Notes: generated by a model from the sequence alone, not told the origin. A stretch of DNA of 64,000 bases from Streptomyces olivoverticillatus (GCF_014203555.1 NZ_JACHJH010000004.1:248001-312000), one strand, 5' to 3'; positions 43,655 to 52,251 are shown, counted from the first letter of the stretch. Translations and numbers: made by a program.

Positions 43655-44848
43655 ATGCCCCTTGCCCTGCTGGCGCTCGCCATCGGCGCCTTCGGTATCG
43701 GCACCACCGAGTTCGTGATCTCGGGCCTGCTCCCCGAGATCGCCGGCGACTTCGGTGTCTCCATCCCCGCCGCGGGCTTCCTGACCACCGGCTATGCGCT
43801 GGGGGTGGTCGTCGGGGCCCCGGTCCTCGCCATCGTCGGCAGCCGCGTCCCGCGCAAGAGCATGCTGATGGCCCTCATGGGGCTGTTCGTCGTGGGCAAT
43901 GCGCTCTCCGCGGCGGCCCCCGTCTTCGCTCTGATGCTGGCCGGGCGGATCATCGCCTCCCTCGCGCACGGCGCGTTCTTCGGCATCGGCGCGATCGTGG
44001 CCGCCGGGCTCGTCGCCCCGCAGAAGAAGGCGGGCGCCATAGCGATGATGTTCACCGGCCTGACGGTCGCCAATGTGGTGGGGGTTCCGCTGGGCACGCT
44101 GGTCGGGCAGAGCGCCGGCTGGCGCGTCACCTTCTTCGCCATAGCGGCGCTGGGTGTGCTTGCCGTGCTCGGCATCGCCGCGCTGGTGCCCCAGCAGCCC
44201 CGGCCCGGACAGGCCCGGATCAGCGGTGAGCTGGCGGCCTTCCGCAACCCTCAGGTCCTGCTCGCCATGGCGATGACCGTCCTCGGCTTCGGCGGCGTCT
44301 TCACCATGAGCACGTACATCACGCCGATGCTGACCGACGTCGCGGGCTATGCGCCCTCGTCCGTCACCTGGCTGCTCGTCCTCTTCGGCCTCGGCATGGT
44401 GGGCGGCAATCTCGTCGGCGGCCGGTTCGCGGACCGCTCGCTGATGCCCATGCTCTACACGGCGCTCGGCGGCCTGACCCTGGCCCTCGTCCTGCTGCCC
44501 CTGGCCGCGCACGACAAGATCGCGGCAGCTGTCGTCATCCCACTGGTCGGCGCCTTCGGCTTCGCCACCGTGCCGCCCCTGCAGAAGCGGGTCCTCGACC
44601 AGACCGCGGACGCCCCCACCCTCGCCTCCGCCGTCAACATCGGCGCGTTCAACCTCGGCAACGCCATAGCGGCCTGGCTCGGCGGGCTCGTCATATCCGC
44701 CGGCTTCGGCTACGCGGCACCCAATGCGGTCGGCGCCGCCATGGCCGCCGTCGCGCTGGCCCTCGCCCTGCTCTCCGCGTCGCTGGAGCGGCGTACGAGC
44801 CGGGGTGCCGGAAGCGTCGTCGTGGGCCGCTCGACCGCGGTCGCCTAA
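43655..44848 (+). CDS. MFS transporter (drug exporter type)
   Basis: The 397-residue product is a 12-helix MFS protein of the AraJ/chloramphenicol-exporter group: MPLALLALAIGAFGIGTTEF and VISGLLPEIAGDFGVS at the start, GSRVPRKSMLMALMGLF as the loop between helices 2 and 3, and MFTGLTVANVVGVPLGTLVG in helix 5. The ATG is chosen because the hydrophobic core starts immediately. It is divergent from marR and probably regulated by it. Confidence 0.93.
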   Translation: MPLALLALAIGAFGIGTTEFVISGLLPEIAGDFGVSIPAAGFLTTGYALGVVVGAPVLAIVGSRVPRKSMLMALMGLFVVGNALSAAAPVFALMLAGRIIASLAHGAFFGIGAIVAAGLVAPQKKAGAIAMMFTGLTVANVVGVPLGTLVGQSAGWRVTFFAIAALGVLAVLGIAALVPQQPRPGQARISGELAAFRNPQVLLAMAMTVLGFGGVFTMSTYITPMLTDVAGYAPSSVTWLLVLFGLGMVGGNLVGGRFADRSLMPMLYTALGGLTLALVLLPLAAHDKIAAAVVIPLVGAFGFATVPPLQKRVLDQTADAPTLASAVNIGAFNLGNAIAAWLGGLVISAGFGYAAPNAVGAAMAAVALALALLSASLERRTSRGAGSVVVGRSTAVA

Positions 44849-44979
44849 GCGGCCGAGACCGAGACCGAGGCCGACGCCCACGCCGCGCCCGCCGCCCGCT
44901 GACGCCTGCCGCCGACAGCCCTCCCCTTGACGCACTGACTCACCCGTCAACAAGCCCCCTCAACAAGGAGCACCGCCGC

Positions 44980-45411
44980 ATGACCACCGCCAACACCCCC
45001 GTCCTTCCGCTCGCCACGGACGAGGCGGAGGCCTTGATAGCCGTCGCCCGGTGCGCCGCGGAGGACCGGGGCGTACGGGCCGCCGTGACCGTGCTCGACG
45101 GCGGCGGGCACCTGCTGGCCTTCCGGCGCGACGACCGCGCTGTGCTGATCGCGGGGGAGACCAGCACGCGCAAGGCGTTCACCGCGCTGCAGCTGAACGC
45201 GCCGACCGCCGACGTCGTGGACGCCGTGCAGCCCGGCGGCCCCTTCCACACCCTGCCGACCGCCCTCGACCGCCCGCTCCTCTTCATCGCCGGAGGCGTC
45301 CCGCTGCACCGCGACGGCCGCCTCATCGGGGCCATCGGGGTGGGCGGAGGGGCGCCCGAGCAGGACCACCGCATAGCGGTGGCGGCCATCGAGGAGGTGC
45401 TGGGCGGCTGA
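44980..45411 (+). CDS. GlcG/HbpS family protein
   Basis: The 143-residue product matches the small GlcG/HbpS fold: ALIAVARCAAEDRGVRAAVT, then VLDGGGHLLAFRRDD, TSTRKAFTALQLNAPTADVV and a glycine-rich IGAIGVGGGAPEQDHRIAVA. In Streptomyces reticuli, HbpS is a secreted heme-binding partner of a two-component system; here no signal peptide or two-component genes are seen, so heme binding is uncertain. It follows the MFS gene by 131 bp and may be cotranscribed. Confidence 0.88.
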   Translation: MTTANTPVLPLATDEAEALIAVARCAAEDRGVRAAVTVLDGGGHLLAFRRDDRAVLIAGETSTRKAFTALQLNAPTADVVDAVQPGGPFHTLPTALDRPLLFIAGGVPLHRDGRLIGAIGVGGGAPEQDHRIAVAAIEEVLGG

Positions 45412-45469
45412 CGGGGCCCGGGAAAATCGCCGGGCGTCCGCGCCCGGGTTGCGCCTACGCTCGACGGTC

Positions 45470-46108
45470 ATGAGCAGACTGCATGTGTTCGATCTCGACG
45501 GCACGCTGATCCAGGGCTCGGCGGCGGCCGTCGAGATCTCCCGGCAACTGGGCCTGGAGTCGGAGATCGGCGCGTTGGAGCGGGCGTTCGCCGCGGGGGA
45601 GCTGTCACCGCCCCAATTCGCGGAACGGGCGGTCGCGCTGTGGGCGGAGCTCACCGAAGCACAGGTCGCGGCGGCGTTCGAGGGCGCGCCCTGGCTGGAC
45701 GGCATACGGGAGGTGTGGGCGCGGATACGGGCGCGGGGCGAGCGGTGCGCGGTGATCTCGCTGTCGCCGGGGTTCTTCGTGGAGCGGCTGCTGGACTGGG
45801 GGGCGGATGCGGCGCACGGTTCGCTCTGGCCCTCGGTGCCGTTCCGGGAGCCATTGGACCCGGCGGGCATCCTCGATGCGTCGGCGAAGGTCAGGATCGC
45901 CGATGAGCTGTGCGCGGCGTACGGGCTGAGCCGCAGCGATCTCGTGGCGTACGGCGACTCCATGTCCGACGCCAAGTTGTTCGCAGCCGTGCCGGTGTCG
46001 GTGTCGGTCGCCATCAATGCGGATCACCATGTGCGGGACATTGCCTCGCACGCGTATACGGGGCGTGACCTGCGGGAAGCCTACGAACTGGTCGTCGACC
46101 GAGGCTAG
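45470..46108 (+). CDS. HAD-IB family phosphatase
   Basis: The 212-residue product has the HAD motifs: I, LHVFDLDGTLIQGSAA with the nucleophile Asp; II, CAVISLSPGFFVERLL; and III/IV, LVAYGDSMSDAKLF. The helical cap (ALERAFAAGELSPPQFAERA) is of the phosphoserine-phosphatase-like type. Likely a small phosphomonoesterase; phosphoserine is one candidate substrate, unproven. It follows the HbpS-like gene by 58 bp. Confidence 0.9.
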   Translation: MSRLHVFDLDGTLIQGSAAAVEISRQLGLESEIGALERAFAAGELSPPQFAERAVALWAELTEAQVAAAFEGAPWLDGIREVWARIRARGERCAVISLSPGFFVERLLDWGADAAHGSLWPSVPFREPLDPAGILDASAKVRIADELCAAYGLSRSDLVAYGDSMSDAKLFAAVPVSVSVAINADHHVRDIASHAYTGRDLREAYELVVDRG

Positions 46109-46145
46109 TTGCCCAGGTACATCTGCATGTGCACACGCGCTCTCG

Positions 46146-46292
46146 GTGGGCCAGCCTAGCCTCAACGCGCCCTTGGTCGCACGGACTTCCGGCAAAACCA
46201 CCGTGCCCGGTGCGCTCGGTGACATGCTGCGCGGACGGGAACGGCGACTGCGCGGGACCGACCGAGCGATGTTCGAGGCGAGGCGACGATGA
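46146..46292 (+). CDS. Possible 48-residue basic protein coupled to the flavohemoprotein gene
   Basis: A GTG-initiated frame encodes about 48 residues with a strongly basic C-terminus (MLRGRERRLRGTDRAMFEAR). Its TGA overlaps the flavohemoprotein ATG (ATGA), suggesting translational coupling. No Shine-Dalgarno sequence is obvious and no family is recognised. It could instead be leader sequence carrying the promoter. Confidence 0.35.
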   Translation: MGQPSLNAPLVARTSGKTTVPGALGDMLRGRERRLRGTDRAMFEARRR

Positions 46293-47752
46293 ACGCTCCG
46301 ACCACCCCGTCGGCCGACGGCGGCACCTCCGGCGAGGGAGGTGAGTGGAGCTGGTTCACCCCCTCGGAGCGGCCGGAACGGCCAGATCAGCCGGAACGGC
46401 CGGAGTGGCAAGAGCAGCCGGAGCGGCTGGCGCGCGCGGGCGGGGAGCGCGCCCGCCCCGCTCCCCGCAGCCACCGCGGGCTACCGGAGCGGCACCCCCC
46501 GGCGCCCGCGCACCGGGAACAGGCGCACCAGGAACACGCGCACCGGGAGCACGAGCATCAGCGCCCGGCGGACCAGCCACCCGAACGGGGCGCCCGGCCG
46601 CAGGAAACCCCCGCCTCCGGCCGGGCGCCCTCCCCCGACACGCTGCTCATCCGCAGGACCATGGCCGAGATCGAGCCAATCGCCGACAAGGTCACCTCCT
46701 ACTTCTACGCGCTGCTGTTCATCCGCCACCCCGAGGTGCGCGACCTCTTCCCGCCCGCCATGGACGCCCAGCGCGACCGCCTCTTCAAGGCGCTGCTCAC
46801 CGCCGCCGAGCACGCCGACGACCCCGCCACGCTCACCGCCTACCTCTCCCGGCTCGGCCGCGGCCACCGCAAATACGGCACGGTGCCCGCGCACTACCCG
46901 GCCGTCGGGGAATGCCTGATCGGCGCCCTCACCCGCTATGCGCCCGACAGCTGGGACGAGGTGACCGAGGCCGCATGGGTGCGCGTCTACACCGCGATCT
47001 CCCAGATCATGATCGACGCGGCTGCCGAGGACGAGCGGACCTCCCCCGCCTGGTGGCAGGCCGAGATCGTCGGGCACGAGCTGCGCACGCCGGACATCGC
47101 CGTGGTGACCGTACGCCCGGACCGGCCCTACCCCTTCCTGGCCGGGCAGTACACGAGCCTGGAAACCCCCTGGTGGCCGCGGATATGGCGGCACTACTCC
47201 TTCTCCTGCGCGCCCCGCGCCGACGGGCTGCTGAGCTTCCACGTCAAGGCCGTGCCGGCCGGCTGGGTGTCGCGCGCCCTGGTGCACCGCGCCCGCCCCG
47301 GCGACTTCATCCGGCTCGGTGGCCCCGCCGGTTCGATGACCGTGGACCACTCCACCGACAGCGGAATGCTCTGCCTGGGCGGCGGCACCGGAATCGCCCC
47401 GATCAAGGCGCTGGTCGAAGACGTCGCCCGGCACGGCCGCAGCCGCCCCGTCGAGGTCTTCTACGGCGCCCGCCGGGGCGACGACCTCTACGACATCGAC
47501 ACCATGCTGCGTCTGCAGAAGTCGCACCCCTGGCTCTCGGTCCGCCCCGTCGTCTCGGACGGCCCGACGCTCGGCCTGAGTGGCCAACTTCCCCAGGTCG
47601 TCCGCAAATACGGGCCCTGGACGGCCTACGACGCCTACCTCTCCGGGCCGCCCGGAATGATCCGCAGCGGTGTGGACACCCTGGTCGGTATCGGCATACC
47701 GTCCCACCGCATAAGACACGACTCCCTCGACGAATTGACGGCGGCAGGCTGA
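46289..47752 (+). CDS. Flavohemoprotein-like globin-reductase
   Basis: The 487-residue product has a 115-residue N-terminal extension rich in Pro, Glu, Arg, His and Gln, then a globin domain (MAEIEPIADKVTSYFYALLF, proximal-His region RGHRKYGTVPAHY), then a ferredoxin-reductase module with RHYSFSCAPRADG (FAD) and MLCLGGGTGIAPIKALVEDV (NAD). Flavohemoglobins of this type oxidise nitric oxide to nitrate, but actinobacterial variants of unknown role are common. A PPOX flavoprotein gene follows after 16 bp. The disordered extension is unusual; translation could start further in. Confidence 0.87.
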   Translation: MNAPTTPSADGGTSGEGGEWSWFTPSERPERPDQPERPEWQEQPERLARAGGERARPAPRSHRGLPERHPPAPAHREQAHQEHAHREHEHQRPADQPPERGARPQETPASGRAPSPDTLLIRRTMAEIEPIADKVTSYFYALLFIRHPEVRDLFPPAMDAQRDRLFKALLTAAEHADDPATLTAYLSRLGRGHRKYGTVPAHYPAVGECLIGALTRYAPDSWDEVTEAAWVRVYTAISQIMIDAAAEDERTSPAWWQAEIVGHELRTPDIAVVTVRPDRPYPFLAGQYTSLETPWWPRIWRHYSFSCAPRADGLLSFHVKAVPAGWVSRALVHRARPGDFIRLGGPAGSMTVDHSTDSGMLCLGGGTGIAPIKALVEDVARHGRSRPVEVFYGARRGDDLYDIDTMLRLQKSHPWLSVRPVVSDGPTLGLSGQLPQVVRKYGPWTAYDAYLSGPPGMIRSGVDTLVGIGIPSHRIRHDSLDELTAAG

Positions 47753-47768
47753 TCCGGGCGGTGGTCTG

Positions 47769-48389
47769 ATGACGATGGCGAACCGACGGGGCGGCGACGG
47801 GGAGCGCCTGTTGCAGACCCGGCTCGGCACGGCCGAGCGGGCCGGCCGGTTCTACGACGAGCAGGTGCTCTCCCATGTCAACGCGCGGATGCGGGAGTTC
47901 GTGGCCCGGCAGGAGATGTTCTTCCTGGCCACCGCCGACCGGAACGGCGTGTGCGACAACACTTTCCGGGCCGGCCCGCCCGGCTTCCTGCGCGTGCTGG
48001 ACGACCGTACGCTCGCCTACCCCGAGTACCGGGGCAACGGCGTCCTGGCCAGCCTCGGCAACATCGAGGAGAACCCGCACGTCGGCATCCTGATGATCGA
48101 CTTCTTCCGGGACCGCATCGGCCTGCACGTCAACGGCCGGGCCCGGGTCGTCGACGACGCCGTTCTGCGGGCCGTCCACCCGGGCCTGCCCGTGGAGGAG
48201 TGCCCCGGCCGCCGGGCCGTGGTGTGGGTGGAGGTCGCGGTCGAGGAGGCGTACGTCCACTGCTCCAAGCACATCCCGCACCTGCTGAAGGCGTCCCGTG
48301 AGGCGGGAGCGGACGGGCGCAGCTGGGGCACGGACGACGTGCGCCGCAAGGGCGGGGACTTCTTCGGGGCGGCGGCGGGCGTGCAGTAG
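47769..48389 (+). CDS. PPOX (pyridoxamine 5'-phosphate oxidase-like) flavoprotein
   Basis: The 206-residue product has a split-barrel flavin-binding fold: FVARQEMFFLATADRNGVCD, then AYPEYRGNGVLASLGNIEEN and PHVGILMIDFFRDRIGLHVN. It is close to PPOX proteins that elsewhere are fused to ferredoxin reductases. Co-directional with the flavohemoprotein and 16 bp away, it is likely in one operon. The reaction is unknown; a flavin-dependent oxidation is plausible. Confidence 0.88.
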   Translation: MTMANRRGGDGERLLQTRLGTAERAGRFYDEQVLSHVNARMREFVARQEMFFLATADRNGVCDNTFRAGPPGFLRVLDDRTLAYPEYRGNGVLASLGNIEENPHVGILMIDFFRDRIGLHVNGRARVVDDAVLRAVHPGLPVEECPGRRAVVWVEVAVEEAYVHCSKHIPHLLKASREAGADGRSWGTDDVRRKGGDFFGAAAGVQ

Positions 48390-48418
48390 GGCCGCCGCCC
48401 GGCTCCGCGCCGGCGAGC

Positions 48419-48916
48419 TCAGCCCAGATCGTCCGCGAGCAGCGCCCGGACGCCCTCGATGTTGGCGCCGAGATACTCGCGCAGCGAGGGCGGCACCACG
48501 TCCACCGAGGCGATGCCCGCCCGGGTGAAGGGGATGCGGACGACCTCGTACGTCCCACAGGGCTCGTCCACCTCGGGGCCGTGGCGCCGGGAGAGGTCCA
48601 TGGAGGCGAGGCGGCAGACGAAGAAGTGCTGGACCTTCACGCCGTGGGCCGCGTGGTGCAGGGAGTGCGAGACGGTGTCGACGAAGGCGGGGACCACGTC
48701 CGTGACCTTGGCGCCGAGCTCCTCGTCGACCTCGCGGTGGAGGGCTGCGACCACCGTGGCGTCCTCGGGCTCCACGCCGCCGCCGGGGGTGATCCAATAA
48801 GGGGATTCACCCGGTTTGGTGCGCTTGATAAGGATCATTTCGAGCTCGCCGGAGCCGGGCTCGCCGTCGAGCAGGATGGCGCGGGCGGTGCGTTTGACCA
48901 CAAGTCGTTCGGTCAT
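48419..48916 (-). CDS. Nudix hydrolase
   Basis: The 165-residue product has the Nudix box GGGVEPEDATVVAALHREVD followed by EELGA: the REUxEExG core is intact, but the first glutamate of the canonical G-x5-E-x7 pattern is alanine. The fold begins VVKRTARAILLDGEPGSGEL. An ATG at 48925 is an alternative start. The substrate is unknown (nucleoside diphosphate derivative expected). It is convergent with the PPOX gene, with a 29-bp gap. Confidence 0.9.
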   Translation of the reverse strand: MTERLVVKRTARAILLDGEPGSGELEMILIKRTKPGESPYWITPGGGVEPEDATVVAALHREVDEELGAKVTDVVPAFVDTVSHSLHHAAHGVKVQHFFVCRLASMDLSRRHGPEVDEPCGTYEVVRIPFTRAGIASVDVVPPSLREYLGANIEGVRALLADDLG

Positions 48917-48957
48917 GGGGGACATCTGCCGCGTCCGTCCCTCGGTGAAACCCGCTC

Positions 48958-49854
48958 TCACCAGGAAACGGCAGCACGCAACAGCCACTCATGCGCCCGC
49001 GCGAGGTGGGGATGCGCGAGCGTCCCGGCGCGTACGACGAGGAAGTAGGTGCGCAGCGGGGGCACCGGCGGGTCGGCGAGGGCGACGACCTCGCCGGTGT
49101 CGAGGGCGTCGCCGCACAGATAGCGCGGCAGGACGCCGATCCCGGCGCCCGCGGCCACGCAGGCGAGCACGGCGCGCAGGTCGGGGGCGATGACGGTGCC
49201 CGCCGCCAGCGGTTTCGCATCGAAGACCGCGGACCAGTAGCGGGTGACGAAGGGCAGGGTCTCGTGCACCTCGACCACCGGCAGGTGTTCCAGCAGCTGG
49301 ACGCCCTTGTCGCGTACGACGGCGGCGCCGCCGAGGCGGGCGGCCCAGCGCGGGGCCGCGACGAGCACGTGTTCCTCGTCGCAGAGCGGGGTGGCGGCGA
49401 GGAGGCGGCCGCGCGGGCGGGAGGTGGTGATGGCGAGGTCGTGGTGGCCGAGGGCCAGCCCCTCGAAGAGGTCTTCGGCGGTGCCGTGGGTGACGCGTAC
49501 GGCCAGGCCCTGGGCGACGAGCGGGGTGAGGGCCGGAAGGGCGCGCAGGGCGGTGAACTCGGGGGGACCGGCGAGATGCAGGGTGCGGTTGGCCCACTGT
49601 TCGTCGAAGCCGGCCTCGGTGATCTCCAGCAGGGCGTCGACGTGCGGTGCGATCTTGTGGGCCAGTTCGTCGCCGACGGCCGTGGGGCGCACACCGCGGG
49701 CCTGCCGGACGAAGAGCGGACGGCCCAGCTGGCGTTCCAGGGTCCTTATCTGGCTGGTGACCGCGGGCTGGGAAAGGCCGAGCAGAGCGGCGGCGCGAGT
49801 GAACGAACCGGCCCGGTGCACCGTGACGAATGTGCGCAAAAGGGCCAGATCCAT
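48958..49854 (-). CDS. LysR family transcriptional regulator
   Basis: The 298-residue product starts MDLALLRTFVTVHRAGSFTR and AAALLGLSQPAVTSQIRTLE, a canonical LysR helix-turn-helix, then a periplasmic-binding-type sensor domain (VRVTHGTAEDLFEGLALGHH, LAITTSRPRGRLLAATPLCD). It lies immediately upstream of the Nudix gene on the same strand (41 bp apart), so they may be cotranscribed. The target is unknown; no divergent gene is present to suggest one. Confidence 0.93.
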   Translation of the reverse strand: MDLALLRTFVTVHRAGSFTRAAALLGLSQPAVTSQIRTLERQLGRPLFVRQARGVRPTAVGDELAHKIAPHVDALLEITEAGFDEQWANRTLHLAGPPEFTALRALPALTPLVAQGLAVRVTHGTAEDLFEGLALGHHDLAITTSRPRGRLLAATPLCDEEHVLVAAPRWAARLGGAAVVRDKGVQLLEHLPVVEVHETLPFVTRYWSAVFDAKPLAAGTVIAPDLRAVLACVAAGAGIGVLPRYLCGDALDTGEVVALADPPVPPLRTYFLVVRAGTLAHPHLARAHEWLLRAAVSW

Positions 49855-50007
49855 GCCAACTCCCCTGGTTCGCCGCCACCGATCGTAGGGGAACTATAAA
49901 TAAGTCGATAGGTCTGTGCCGTCAGCGTGATTGGACACTGACGCTGAGTCAACTAGCCTTGGTCGCACGGTTCTTCGTGTGTAGACGCGTCCGACGGAGG
50001 GCCGGGG

Positions 50008-50040
50008 CGGCTCGAGCCAAGAGGGGGGAGGCTCGAGCCG
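50008..50040. terminator. Hairpin downstream of the holin-like gene
   Basis: CGGCTCGAGCC (50008-50018) and GGCTCGAGCCG (50030-50040) form an 11-bp perfect stem with an 11-nt G-rich loop. Each arm is itself partly self-complementary. It may terminate the minus-strand holin-like gene before lysR. Confidence 0.6.
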
Positions 50041-50066
50041 CTCTTCTGCGTCTTCGCCGCCCCGGG

Positions 50067-50140
50067 CTAGGGCGTGTCCGATGGGTCAGCACAGGCCCCA
50101 CGACGCCTGGCGCCGCACTGACTCATCGGACACGCCCTAG
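50067..50140. mobile_element. 74-bp MITE-like inverted repeat
   Basis: The 23-bp ends (50067-50089 and 50118-50140) are inverted repeats with one mismatch, beginning CTAGGGCGTGTCCGAT, around 28 unique bases. The terminal CTAG at the right end supplies the TAG stop codon of the neighbouring holin-like gene. Ends with GGGCGTGTCCGATG recall inverted repeats of streptomycete insertion sequences, from memory. It could also simply be a strong bidirectional terminator. Confidence 0.45.
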
Positions 50141-50517
50141 TCCTGCTCGTCCGGCAGGATCACATGCATCGCCCAGGCCACGATCGAGATGATCACGCCG
50201 CCGACCAGGGCCGACCAGAAGCCCGTCACATGGAAGGCCAGATGCAGCTTGCCCGCCACCCAGGAGGTCAGCAGCAGCATCAGCGCATTGATCACCAGCG
50301 TGATCAGGCCGAGGGTGAGGATGAACAGCGGGAGCGAGAGAAGCTTCACGACCGGTTTGACGATGAAGTTGACCGCGCCGAAGACGAGCGCGACGAGGAA
50401 AAGCGTGCCCAGTTTCCGGGCCGTGTTCTCGCCGGACAGTGTGATGCCCTTGAGCAGCCAGATGGCAACTGCCAGGGCCGCCGCGTTGGCGATCGTCTTG
50501 ACTACGAAATTCTTCAT
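50137..50517 (-). CDS. Phage holin family (PF04020-like) membrane protein
   Basis: The 126-residue product has four hydrophobic segments: AAALAVAIWLLKGITL, LGTLFLVALVFGAVNFIVKP, LLSLPLFILTLGLITLVINA and FWSALVGGVIISIVAWAMHV. The FGAVNFIVKPVVKLLSLPL motif is typical of the YvlD/Phage_holin_4_2 family, widespread and usually not phage-related. Its stop codon lies within the MITE-like repeat. Function unknown, perhaps envelope stress. Confidence 0.9.
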   Translation of the reverse strand: MKNFVVKTIANAAALAVAIWLLKGITLSGENTARKLGTLFLVALVFGAVNFIVKPVVKLLSLPLFILTLGLITLVINALMLLLTSWVAGKLHLAFHVTGFWSALVGGVIISIVAWAMHVILPDEQD

Positions 50518-50646
50518 GGTGAGATCGTGGCAGACGCCGGCGCCCGACGTGGATCCCCGCGATTACCACCGCTTGGCCGGGCGGGCATCTTACCGAGGGT
50601 TGCACCAGGGGCCGTATCAAGGCCCGAAGCGAGAGGTGGACGGCAT

Positions 50647-50964
50647 ATGAAGGCGTTCCGGCTGGACGAGCTGGAGGCGGAACGGGTCGCGAACGAGGGC
50701 GCGTATCTCCAGTTCCTGCGGGAGCGGAACATGTCGGTCGGGCTGTACGCGCTCGACTCCGGCGCCACCGACCCGCAGGGACCGCACGCCCAGGACGAGG
50801 TGTACGTGGTGATGAGCGGCCGGGCGTCGATCACGGTGGGCCAGGAGACGACGGAGGTCGGCCGCGGCAGCGTGGTGTACGTACCGGCCGGCGTGACGCA
50901 CAGGTTCCACCACATCAGCGAGGACCTCCGGGTGCTGGTCGTCTTCTCTCCGCCCGAAAGCTGA
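50647..50964 (+). CDS. Cupin domain protein
   Basis: The 105-residue product is a single cupin: GPHAQDEVYVVMSGRASITV is motif 1 (H-x-x-D-E) and YVPAGVTHRFHHISEDLRVL motif 2 with the second His. It likely binds a metal ion. The substrate is unknown. The ATG is chosen because upstream residues in the open frame lack family similarity; a GAGAGG sequence lies about nine bases before it. Confidence 0.87.
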   Translation: MKAFRLDELEAERVANEGAYLQFLRERNMSVGLYALDSGATDPQGPHAQDEVYVVMSGRASITVGQETTEVGRGSVVYVPAGVTHRFHHISEDLRVLVVFSPPES

Positions 50965-51168
50965 GGGTCGCCCCCGAAAACCCGTAGGGGGACGCTCAGG
51001 GGTGGACGGGGGCCGGGGAACACCCATCGGACCACCCGCCCGTCCTAGCATCGAGAGCAGACCGGGGCGGCCCGCCCCGGACGGCCGGCGGACCACGGCG
51101 CGACTGATCGCGCCGCCCCCACGGCCGTGAGATGACAACCACGCGCGAAGCGGAGAGCAGGGGTCGGC

Positions 51169-51387
51169 ATGGCTGAGAAGGGGATATTCGCAGGACTGCC
51201 CTGGTGGGTGAAGTGGATCGCCCTGCCGGTCCTGGTCTTCGTGGTGTTCGGCAGCCTGATCATGAGCGTGCTCGGCTTCTTCATCGGCCTGCTCTTCAAG
51301 GTCCTGCTGCTGGTGGCGCTCGTCAGTGCTCTGATCTTCGTCGTCAAGAAGTTCACGTCGTCCTCGTCGTCGAGGGGCGACTGGTAG
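51169..51387 (+). CDS. Small membrane protein of unknown function
   Basis: The 72-residue product has two hydrophobic stretches, WVKWIALPVLVFVVFGSLIM and LLFKVLLLVALVSALIFVVK, and a short serine-rich tail. No family recognised. It is preceded by GCGGAGAGCAGGGG and an ATG. It occupies the slot before ssgA, where ssgR lies in other streptomycetes. Confidence 0.78.
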   Translation: MAEKGIFAGLPWWVKWIALPVLVFVVFGSLIMSVLGFFIGLLFKVLLLVALVSALIFVVKKFTSSSSSRGDW

Positions 51388-51804
51388 GGGCCGGCCCGCC
51401 CGGGCGCGAAATGCCGCCCGGGTGCGCCGCACCGGCCGGACCGCGTCGCCCACGCCGTCTGCCGGTGTCCGCTCGGTCAACTCAACGAAGCGGAAGGCGG
51501 GGAGTTATCTCTTCCGTCAACTTGAGAACGATTTCCCCGCCCTTGTCCTGAAATCCGGGCCCACTCGGGCCGCTTTGGCCAGTTCTCGGCTGTTCCGTGC
51601 CACCAAATCCCGCTGGAACGACTCCGCCCCGTAGTCGAGTCGCTACGCTCCAGAGTCGGAGAGCTCGTATGCTCACCCTCGGTCTCTCCCGGTATCTGGA
51701 AAATCACTCCTTGTGATCCGCTGGGCGTTCTTGTCAGACTATGGCGTCATTGGGGCCATCAGGCTTCAATCCCTGCCAAACCGACGAAGACGGGGCATTG
51801 GGCG
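51388..51804. other. Gene-free gap upstream of ssgA
   Basis: This 417-bp stretch contains only short, overlapping open frames with poor codon use. It is less GC-rich than its neighbours toward its right end (51640-51780), where the ssgA promoter should lie. The IclR-type regulator gene ssgR, about 240 codons, expected here, cannot fit. Confidence 0.8.
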
Positions 51805-52251
51805 ATGCGCGACACAGTTCAGGCAGAAGTGGTCATGACCTTCCTCGTCTCCGAGGAGCTGTCCTTCCGGATCCCGGTGGAGCTGGGCTACGACAGCAGT
51901 GACCCGTACGCGGTGAAGTTCACCTTCCACCTCCCCGGCGACGCCCCGGTCACCTGGGCCTTCGCCAGGGAGCTGCTGCTCGACGGGCTCAGCCAGCCCT
52001 CCGGCGAGGGCGATGTGCACATCGCCCCCGCCTCCGCGCAGCACCTTTCGGACGTCTTCATCCGGCTGCAAGTGGGCGGCGAAGGCGCCCTGTTCCGGGC
52101 GGGCGCGGCCCCCTTGGTCGCCTTCCTCGACCGGACCGACCGGGTGGCCCCGCTCGGCGAGGAGCACTCGGTGGCCGACTTCGACTACGACCTGGCCGCG
52201 GCCCTCGACAGCATCCTCGCCGGCAACCCCGAGGGTCAGAACGCGGGTTAG
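51805..52251 (+). CDS. ssgA: Sporulation and cell-division activator SsgA
   Basis: SsgA-like proteins are streptomycete-specific and control septum site and branching; SsgA activates sporulation-specific division. The 148-residue product starts MRDTVQAEVVMTFLVSEELS, followed by PVTWAFARELLLDGLSQPSG and EGDVHIAPA, and APLVAFLDRTDRVAPLGEEH. These agree closely with SsgA of S. griseus and S. coelicolor as I remember them. The family location just before thiC-flotillin genes also fits. The adjacent ssgR activator is absent. Confidence 0.92.
   Translation: MRDTVQAEVVMTFLVSEELSFRIPVELGYDSSDPYAVKFTFHLPGDAPVTWAFARELLLDGLSQPSGEGDVHIAPASAQHLSDVFIRLQVGGEGALFRAGAAPLVAFLDRTDRVAPLGEEHSVADFDYDLAAALDSILAGNPEGQNAG

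Noticed and set aside
50137..50517. Holin family name as a sign of prophage
   Set aside because: PF04020-type proteins are common housekeeping membrane proteins; no phage structural, integrase or lysis genes are nearby.
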